Assembly: GCF_002979415.1 (NCBI RefSeq)
Contig: NZ_PCOT01000010.1
Coordinates: 62,001-126,000 of the forward strand
Reading direction: 5' to 3'
Source: Microbacterium sp. MYb72
Lineage (GTDB): Bacteria; Actinomycetota; Actinomycetes; Actinomycetales; Microbacteriaceae
Length of the DNA: 64,000 nt
The notes under the pieces were generated by a model, which saw only the letters and a list, made by a program, of their open reading frames with translations, ran no database searches and was not told where the DNA came from. The first letter of the stretch is position 1; every line of letters starts with the position of its first letter. A program made the translations under genes and the position numbers. Below, piece by piece: positions 58,788 through 64,000 of the stretch.

Positions 58788-59954
58788 GTGACCGCCACCT
58801 CTGCACCGCGATTCCGCCTCGGCCAGATGCTTCCGCGAGACCCGGCCCAGCCTCATCGCGCCGCCAGCTCGCTGGAGCTCTTCTTCGATCTCGTGTTCGT
58901 CGTCGCCGTGAGCAGGGCCTCCGCAGAGCTGCACCACGCGCTCGCCCACGGCGAGTTCGCGCACGGCATCACCTCCTACGCGATGGTGTTCTTCGCGATC
59001 TGGTGGGCGTGGATGAACTTCACGTGGTTCGCCACCTCGTTCGACACCGACGACTGGCTGTACCGCGTCACGACGATCGTCCAGATGGGCGGCGTGCTGA
59101 TCCTGGCCGCCGGCATCCCGCAGGCCTTCGCCGGCAACTTCACCGTGCCCGTGATCGGCTACATCGTGATGCGGTTCGCGATGATCGCGCAGTGGCTGCG
59201 CGCCAGCCGATCGAGCGAGGGGCCTCTGCGCACCGCCACCGTCCGGTACGCGGTGGGGATCGGGGCGGTGCAGGTCCTCTGGATCCTCTTCCTGCTCATC
59301 CCGAGCGGACCGCTGCAGCTCATCGCCTTCATCGTGTTCGCCCTCATCGAGATCTGCGTACCCGTGTTCGCCGAGTTTCGGTATCAGACGCCGTGGCACC
59401 CGCACCACATCACCGAGCGCTACGGACTGTTCACCCTCATCGTGCTCGGCGAGAGCCTGCTCGCCTCCGCGAACGCGATCATCACGGCGATCGACGAGGT
59501 CGACGCCCTCGGGCCGCTGATCGGCATCTCGGTGCTGACGCTCGTGGTGACGGCATCTCTGTGGTGGATCTATTTCTGGCCGCCCCACCACCGCGCCATC
59601 ACGACGTTCCGGAGCTCGCTGCGGTACGGGTACACCCACTACTTCGTCTTCGCTGCGGCCGCGGCGTTCTCGGCGGGTATCGAGGTGCAGCTCGGCGTGC
59701 TCACCCACGAGAGCCACCTGTCGGCGATCGCCGCCTCGCTCACGGTGTCCATCCCGATCGCGGTCTTCCTGCTCGGCGTGTGGTGGATCGCCATCCGCGA
59801 CAACGCCGATCGCGTCGTCAACACGGTCGTCCCAATCGGCGCTGCGCTGGTGTTGATCGATGCCGTGCTTCCCACGTCGGTCGCGATCACCGCCGTCGTC
59901 ATGGTGGGGATCGTGGTCACCCTCGTCCTCCGCTCTCCCGTCGCGCGTTCATAG
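58788..59954 (+). CDS. Low temperature requirement protein A (LtrA) family
   Basis: 388 residues, 10 or more helices. The LtrA signature HRAASSLELFFDLVFVVAVSR is near the start; YGLFTLIVLGESLLASANAI is the second conserved block. LtrA proteins are membrane proteins of unclear biochemistry, named for a Listeria mutant unable to grow in the cold. The GTG at 58788 was preferred to an ATG at 58692: it puts the signature near the N-terminus, and TATTCT six bases upstream could be the -10 of a leaderless transcript. Start uncertain. Confidence 0.87.
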   Translation: MTATSAPRFRLGQMLPRDPAQPHRAASSLELFFDLVFVVAVSRASAELHHALAHGEFAHGITSYAMVFFAIWWAWMNFTWFATSFDTDDWLYRVTTIVQMGGVLILAAGIPQAFAGNFTVPVIGYIVMRFAMIAQWLRASRSSEGPLRTATVRYAVGIGAVQVLWILFLLIPSGPLQLIAFIVFALIEICVPVFAEFRYQTPWHPHHITERYGLFTLIVLGESLLASANAIITAIDEVDALGPLIGISVLTLVVTASLWWIYFWPPHHRAITTFRSSLRYGYTHYFVFAAAAAFSAGIEVQLGVLTHESHLSAIAASLTVSIPIAVFLLGVWWIAIRDNADRVVNTVVPIGAALVLIDAVLPTSVAITAVVMVGIVVTLVLRSPVARS

Positions 59955-60044
59955 ATTCCGCAGAGAAGAGGCAAAGGGTCCTGCTCGACTCCTCCGCGAA
60001 CCTGGTCACAGCACACCAGCCGTGCGCACGAGAGGAGCCAGATC

Positions 60045-61013
60045 ATGAGCCGTATCCCCGAGCCGACACCGACCCCGAACGGCCCCGCCTACGAAGGGCG
60101 CCTGCTCGATCACCCAGACGAGGAGGTCGTCGATCAGGGGGCGCCGTTCGACATCCGCACCCTGATCAGCCGTCGCGGCGTGCTCGGACTCGCAGGGATC
60201 GGCGTGGGCGCGGTCGTGCTCGCGGCGTGCGCCCCGGCCGTGTCGAGCTCGACCACCGCGACGACCGGGACCGGAGGCGACTCGGCGACGACCGGGACGT
60301 CGAGTGGAGAGATCCCCGACGAGACGGCGGGGCCGTACCCTGGCGACGGCTCGAACGGACCCGATGTTCTGGAGGAGTCCGGCATCGTGCGGCAGGACAT
60401 CAGGACCTCGATCGACGGTTCGGCCACCGCGGAGGGCGTTCCGCTGACGTTCGAGTTCCAGGTGCTCGACATGGCGAACGGCGACAAGCCCTTCGAGGGC
60501 GTCGCGGTCTACGCCTGGCACTGCACGGCGCAGGGCGAGTACTCGATGTACTCGGAAGGACTCGAGGACATCACGTATCTGCGCGGCGTGCAGGTGGCGG
60601 ATGCCGACGGGAAGGTCTCCTTCACGTCCATCTACCCCGGTTGTTACTCGGGACGCTGGCCGCACATCCACTTCGAGGTCTATCCCGATGTCGGCTCGAT
60701 CGACGACTCTGCGAACGCCATCGCGACCTCGCAGATGGCGATGCCCGCGTCGTCGAGCACCGAGGTCTACCGGGAGTCCGCCTACGACGGATCGGCGCAG
60801 AACCTCGCACAGGTGACTCTCGCGAGCGACAACGTGTTCGGAGACGACTCGGGCGCCTCGCAACTGGCCACCGTGACGGGAGATGTGTCGAGCGGGTACA
60901 CGGCGACCCTTGTCGTCCGCGTCGACACCACGACGACGCCGACGGCGGGTTCTGCGCCGTCCGGGGGCGGGGGAGCCGGCGGCGGTGCCGGCGGCACGCC
61001 TCCCGCGCACTGA
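60045..61013 (+). CDS. Exported lipid-anchored intradiol ring-cleavage dioxygenase-like protein
   Basis: 322 residues. A twin-arginine (SRRGVLGLAGIG, residues 42-53) and a lipobox LAAC (Cys62) suggest Tat export and lipid anchoring. Residues ~120-230 match the intradiol dioxygenase core: GVAVYAWHCTAQGEYSMY, RGVQVADADGKVSFTSIYPG, YSGRWPHIHFEV. Two candidate Tyr and both His ligands (HIH) for Fe(III) are present, so it may be active on an extracellular aromatic such as a catechol. The C-terminus is a Gly/Ala-rich tail. GAGGAG precedes the ATG. Physiological substrate unknown. Confidence 0.87.
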   Translation: MSRIPEPTPTPNGPAYEGRLLDHPDEEVVDQGAPFDIRTLISRRGVLGLAGIGVGAVVLAACAPAVSSSTTATTGTGGDSATTGTSSGEIPDETAGPYPGDGSNGPDVLEESGIVRQDIRTSIDGSATAEGVPLTFEFQVLDMANGDKPFEGVAVYAWHCTAQGEYSMYSEGLEDITYLRGVQVADADGKVSFTSIYPGCYSGRWPHIHFEVYPDVGSIDDSANAIATSQMAMPASSSTEVYRESAYDGSAQNLAQVTLASDNVFGDDSGASQLATVTGDVSSGYTATLVVRVDTTTTPTAGSAPSGGGGAGGGAGGTPPAH

Positions 61014-61030
61014 GAACCTGCGACGAGAGC

Positions 61031-61060
61031 GGCCCCCGGCGATGTGCTCCGTCGGGGGCC
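61031..61060 (+). terminator. Terminator after dioxygenase-like gene
   Basis: GGCCCCCGGCG pairs with CGTCGGGGGCC (11 bp, one wobble) around an 8-base loop. It starts 18 bases after the stop codon. Confidence 0.8.
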
Positions 61061-61083
61061 GAGCGGCGCGAGAACCGATCTGC

Positions 61084-61234
61084 TATAGTAAAGATGCAAC
61101 GTGTGTGATTCGCCCCTCTCGGCCGACACGTCGCCATTGATCAGGGCCATTACGGACCGCATGCATCGACGCGTGCGCAGTCTGCCCTCGATCTCACGAA
61201 ATCTGCGGTGCGCCTGCGCGCCCGCCACAAAGCA
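61084..61234 (+). promoter_or_regulatory. Strong -10 and ~140-base leader of small protein gene
   Basis: TATAGT at 61084-61089 is a near-consensus -10 in otherwise GC-rich DNA, without an obvious -35. The following ~140 bases up to the ATG at 61235 contain a four-codon minigene (ATG CAA CGT GTG TGA, 61094-61108) and no other feature that I recognise. The leader may be regulatory. Confidence 0.4.
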
Positions 61235-61531
61235 ATGAGCACCACCATGAGCAACACCACCTTTCCTCCGTTCGACCCGTTGACCTGGAAGCAGGCCGAC
61301 GATGATGTGCACGTCGCGACGCGTGCCGGCGAGTTCGCCGGCTTCGTCGAGTTCGACGGCACCGCCCATCTCGTCCGCGACAACCGCGGCACCGAGATCG
61401 GTTCCTTCTCGACCCTCGACGACGCGTTCCTGGCGCTGGAGGAGGCTCAGGAGTCGGCGCATCGCGCGCCGACGTTTCCCCTGAGCCCTCCTCGTGCGCT
61501 GCCGCGCCGTCCGCGGCGCGCCAGGGCCTGA
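61235..61531 (+). CDS. Small hypothetical protein
   Basis: 98 residues. A compact N-terminal part (FDPLTWKQADDDVHVATRAG, FVEFDGTAHLVRDNRG) looks beta-rich and is followed by a helix (TLDDAFLALEEAQES) and a basic, Pro/Arg-rich tail (RALPRRPRRARA) that could touch nucleic acid. No signal peptide. A second ATG lies 12 bases in. Family not recognised. Confidence 0.65.
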   Translation: MSTTMSNTTFPPFDPLTWKQADDDVHVATRAGEFAGFVEFDGTAHLVRDNRGTEIGSFSTLDDAFLALEEAQESAHRAPTFPLSPPRALPRRPRRARA

Positions 61532-61534
61532 ATC

Positions 61535-61552
61535 GTATGCCGTTCGGCGTAT
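61535..61552 (+). terminator. Short hairpin after small protein gene
   Basis: GTATGCCG and CGGCGTAT pair over 8 bp (two wobbles) with a TT centre, directly after the stop codon. Probably a terminator before the desaturase promoter (TAGCCT, 61564-61569). Confidence 0.55.
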
Positions 61553-61563
61553 GCGGACAGGTC

Positions 61564-61614
61564 TAGCCTGAGGATAGCGATCGGCATCCGCCCTTGGCTT
61601 CCATAGCTCAAGGG
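61564..61614 (+). promoter_or_regulatory. Promoter and leader hairpin of desaturase gene
   Basis: TAGCCT (61564-61569) is a likely -10. CCCTTG (61591-61596) pairs with CAAGGG (61609-61614) around a 12-base loop in the leader, 12 bases before the AGGAGAG ribosome-binding site. A weak 6-bp stem could be temperature-sensitive, which would fit a membrane-fluidity gene, but this is speculation. Confidence 0.4.
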
Positions 61615-61637
61615 CTCCCGATCGACAGGAGAGCACC

Positions 61638-62759
61638 ATCTCCATCACACAGGTCGATAAGACCGCCGCAACCGCCACGCTCGGACCGATCCGGCAGACG
61701 TACTCCGGCAACGCGGAGTTCCCGCCGATGGCGCACGCCTACAAGCAGGTGTCGCAGGTCGTCAGGGAGACCGGGCTGCTCCAGCGCGCCCGCTGGTTCT
61801 ACATCCTCGTCGGTACGGGCATCCTGCTCGCACTCGGCGGTGCCGTCACGGGCTTCATCCTGCTCGGCGACAGCTGGTTCCAGCTCCTGATCGCCGGCGC
61901 GCTCGGGGTCATCTTCACGCAGATCGCGTTCCTCTCCCATGAGGCGGCGCACCGCCAGATCCTCAGCACGGGTCCCGCGAACTTCCGGCTCGCCCGCATC
62001 CTCGCCGGCAGCATCGGCATGAGCTACTCCTGGTGGGACTCCAAGCACACCAAGCACCACGGAAACCCCAACCAGGTCGGCAAGGACCCCGACATCGAGG
62101 TCGACACGATCTCCTTCCTGGAGACGGATGCCGCGAAGTCGCGCGGCCTCATCAAGCTGATCACCCGCAAGCAGGGGTGGCTCTTCTTCCCGCTGCTGAC
62201 GCTCGAGGGCCTGAACCTGCACTACATCGGCCTCAAGCACCTCATGACCAAGAAGAACGTCAAGGGACGCTGGACCGAGCTGGGCATCATCGCCCTGCGC
62301 TTCGCGATCATCCTCGTGCCGGTGTTCCTGATGCTGCCGCTCGGCATGGCGTTCGCCTTCATGGGCGTGCAGCTCGCCGTCTTCGGCGTGTACATGGGCG
62401 CCTCCTTCGCGCCGAACCACAAGGGCATGCCGATCATCGACCCGAGTGCTCGACTGGACTTCTTCACGAAGCAGGTCCGCACCTCCCGCAACATCCGCGG
62501 AGGCTGGTGGGCGACGACGCTCATGGGCGGACTCAACTACCAGGTGGAGCACCACCTGTTCCCGAACATGCCGCGACCGCACCTGTCCAAGGCTCGGGAG
62601 ATCGTGCGCGACTACTGCGCGGCGAACGACGTGCCGTACACGGAGACCAGCCTCGGCCGCTCGTACGCGATCGTCATCGAGTACCTGAACCGCGTGGGCC
62701 TGGCCGCCGGCGCTGATCCCTTCGACTGCCCCGCGGTCGCCCAGTTCGGGCGCGCATAG
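61638..62759 (+). CDS. Membrane fatty acid desaturase, apparent ATC start
   Basis: 373 residues from ATC at 61638, or 343 from the first ATG at 61728. Three histidine boxes of acyl-lipid desaturases are present: HEAAHRQ, HTKHHGNPN and NYQVEHHLFP. Four or so helices lie in pairs between them. It inserts a double bond into acyl chains, keeping the membrane fluid. The ATC is 6 bases behind AGGAGAG, and the reading frame between ATC and ATG is open and protein-like (TLGPIRQTYSGNAEFPP). No ATG, GTG or TTG start fits that site, and the ATG at 61728 has no good ribosome-binding site. Confidence 0.9.
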   Translation: MSITQVDKTAATATLGPIRQTYSGNAEFPPMAHAYKQVSQVVRETGLLQRARWFYILVGTGILLALGGAVTGFILLGDSWFQLLIAGALGVIFTQIAFLSHEAAHRQILSTGPANFRLARILAGSIGMSYSWWDSKHTKHHGNPNQVGKDPDIEVDTISFLETDAAKSRGLIKLITRKQGWLFFPLLTLEGLNLHYIGLKHLMTKKNVKGRWTELGIIALRFAIILVPVFLMLPLGMAFAFMGVQLAVFGVYMGASFAPNHKGMPIIDPSARLDFFTKQVRTSRNIRGGWWATTLMGGLNYQVEHHLFPNMPRPHLSKAREIVRDYCAANDVPYTETSLGRSYAIVIEYLNRVGLAAGADPFDCPAVAQFGRA

Positions 62760-62777
62760 AGATAGTCCTGCCTGACA

Positions 62778-62809
62778 GGGGCGCGATCGGCTTCGGCCGG
62801 TCGCGCCCC
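62778..62809 (+). terminator. Terminator with TTCG loop after desaturase gene
   Basis: GGGGCGCGATCGGC pairs with GCCGGTCGCGCCCC over 14 bp (one wobble) around a TTCG tetraloop, followed by TTCT. Confidence 0.9.
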
Positions 62810-62834
62810 TTCTGCATCCTCTGCTTGCGATCAC

Positions 62835-62854
62835 TAACTTAAGGTATTAAGTTA
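62835..62854 (+). promoter_or_regulatory. Perfect palindromic operator before marR gene
   Basis: TAACTTAAGGTATTAAGTTA is TAACTTAA, a GGTA spacer and TTAAGTTA, an exact inverted repeat. It is AT-rich within GC-rich DNA and ends 6 bases before the ATG, the place expected of an autorepressing MarR dimer site. It likely overlaps the promoter. Confidence 0.88.
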
Positions 62855-62860
62855 CTGATC

Positions 62861-63298
62861 ATGGATCTCGCCTACGAACTGCACGATCTGGTCCGCACGC
62901 TCGACAGGTGGGCGGAGCGGATGCTGAAGCCTGAAGGGCTGAGCTACAGCCGCTACGTCGCCCTGGTGATCGTGTGCGAGCACCCGGGGCTCACCGGACG
63001 TGACCTCGCCAGAGGGCTGGGGGTCAGCGAGCCCGCTGCGAGCGGCCTGGTAAGGGCCATGCTGCGCGACGGACTCGTCGAGAACATCGCTCCCGAGGGA
63101 GCGGGCAACATCCGCCGCCTGCGCGCGACCGACGCGGGGCACGCGCTGCAGAAGAGATGCGCCGAACTGCTCGGCGACTCTCTCGATCGCAACGCCCGCA
63201 CGATCGGCATCGACCCCCTTCACCTCGCAGGCGTCATCCGCACCCTGCATGACGAGGTGCGCCTGGTGCGCGCCGCGACCACCGAGGAGCCCTCATGA
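62861..63298 (+). CDS. MarR-family transcriptional regulator
   Basis: 145 residues, winged helix. LSYSRYVALVIVCEHPGLTGRDLARGLGVSEPAASGLVRAM is the helix-turn-helix, and RLRATDAGHALQKRC the wing and dimer helix. As a dimer it should bind the palindrome directly upstream and repress its own operon until a ligand arrives. It overlaps the next gene by ATGA, so the membrane protein is the probable target. Little space for a ribosome-binding site remains between operator and ATG, so the transcript may be nearly leaderless. Confidence 0.92.
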   Translation: MDLAYELHDLVRTLDRWAERMLKPEGLSYSRYVALVIVCEHPGLTGRDLARGLGVSEPAASGLVRAMLRDGLVENIAPEGAGNIRRLRATDAGHALQKRCAELLGDSLDRNARTIGIDPLHLAGVIRTLHDEVRLVRAATTEEPS

Positions 63299-63891
63299 TC
63301 TTCGCCGCACTCGCCGCCGCCCTCTGGACGGCCAGGCTCGGCATGTTCGTCGCCCTGCACATCGTGCGCAGCGACTACTCGCCCGTGAAGCACGCGGTCA
63401 GCGACTATGCGGTCGGGCGCACTCGCACGCTCAGCTCGATCATGACCTGGACCACCGCCGGCGGGTGGGGCGCGCTCGCCGCTGCGGTCTGGTTCGGGCT
63501 CCCCGAGTGGAGCGACCGAGTCGGGGTCGCCGCCTGGCTCGGCGTTCTCGCGGTGATCTTCGTCGCGCTGCCGTTCGTGCCGACCACGCTCGAGGGCGAG
63601 GAGATGACCACGATCGGCCGCCTGCACATGCTGGCCGCCGTAGCGTGGTTCGCGATCAGCTACTCGTGCATGGGCAACTTCGTCAGACTTGCGGAGAGCA
63701 CGGTCGGAGGTGGTCTGGCGGCGACGCTCTCGGTGCTCAGCGTGGTGACGATGGTGGCGCTCGTGGCTTTGATCGCCTCGCTCGTGCTGCCGTGGCTCCG
63801 CTCCCGGACCTTCGGCATCGCCGAGCGGGTGTTCATCGTCGCGGTGAACGTGTTCTACCTGATCGTCGCGATCATCCTGCTCCTCGGCTGA
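63295..63891 (+). CDS. DUF998-like membrane protein
   Basis: 198 residues with about six hydrophobic helices. HIVRSDYSPVKHAVSDYAVGR near the N-terminus is the conserved polar loop of DUF998-type proteins, whose function is unknown. Coupled to the MarR gene by a 4-base overlap and presumably controlled by it. A role in envelope stress or export of a small molecule is possible but not shown. Confidence 0.82.
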   Translation: MIFAALAAALWTARLGMFVALHIVRSDYSPVKHAVSDYAVGRTRTLSSIMTWTTAGGWGALAAAVWFGLPEWSDRVGVAAWLGVLAVIFVALPFVPTTLEGEEMTTIGRLHMLAAVAWFAISYSCMGNFVRLAESTVGGGLAATLSVLSVVTMVALVALIASLVLPWLRSRTFGIAERVFIVAVNVFYLIVAIILLLG

Positions 63892-63956
63892 CGGGACTCA
63901 CGGGCGGCCGCGCCCACGTCGCGGACCGGGCGACGGTCGGAGTGGAGTGCGGAACG

Positions 63957-63998
63957 CCAGAGGGGGTGCGAGCGGAAGACCGCTCGCACCCCCTCTGG
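63957..63998 (+). terminator. Very strong terminator hairpin at window end
   Basis: Arms at 63957-63975 and 63980-63998 pair perfectly over 19 bp around AAGA. It lies ~65 bases after the DUF998 gene and might also serve a convergent gene beyond the window. Confidence 0.92.
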
Positions 63999-64000
63999 GC

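Overview
The window looks like chromosomal DNA of a high-GC actinobacterium, most likely Microbacterium or a close relative in the Microbacteriaceae. This is inferred from the codon bias towards G/C, the frequent GGATGCCG/GCATCC words, GTG starts with 4-base ATGA/GTGA overlaps, and the gene families present. No rRNA, tRNA, CRISPR array or intact insertion sequence was recognised.

Region 1 (1-18342, all +) is a type VII secretion (ESX/T7SS-like) locus. An FHA protein (cut by the window edge), a PknB-like Ser/Thr kinase, an FHA-HTH protein and an RDD-FHA membrane protein are translationally coupled. They precede a 1503-residue FHA-containing EssC/EccC triple ATPase. Two parallel modules follow, each with a membrane protein, the same small Esx protein, another small helical partner, a larger putative substrate and accessory proteins. 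The two Esx genes and their flanks are a 377-bp repeat with only two synonymous differences.

Region 2 (18494-27043) is mostly housekeeping: a resolvase-fold protein without a visible catalytic serine, a coiled-coil membrane protein, malate dehydrogenase, a zinc metallopeptidase, prolyl aminopeptidase, an aldehyde dehydrogenase with a histone-H1-like tail, a GPH-family transporter, a mycoredoxin, and an iron-box-controlled SIP-like protein.

Region 3 (27099-58690) is an exopolysaccharide/cell-surface locus. It encodes a nucleotidyltransferase, several glycosyltransferases, a CDP-alcohol phosphotransferase, a low-molecular-weight tyrosine phosphatase, a Wzz/BY-kinase, a Wzy-like polymerase, a Wzx flippase, a pyruvyltransferase with an F420-hydrogenase-beta-like partner, an acyltransferase, a polyprenyl-phosphate sugar transferase, two tandemly duplicated 1.56-kilo-residue PKD/LamG surface proteins and a beta-helix protein. 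Nine of the eleven inferred transcription units here start with a 5' leader holding short hairpins whose loops contain GGG(G), often followed by CTGGGGA boxes. Stem sequences differ from leader to leader while pairing is kept. This is the best candidate in the window for an undescribed regulatory system.

Region 4 (58788-64000) holds LtrA, a lipid-anchored intradiol-dioxygenase-like protein, a small protein, a fatty acid desaturase that appears to start at ATC, and a MarR regulator with a perfect 20-bp operator in a two-gene operon. The window ends with a 19-bp-stem terminator.
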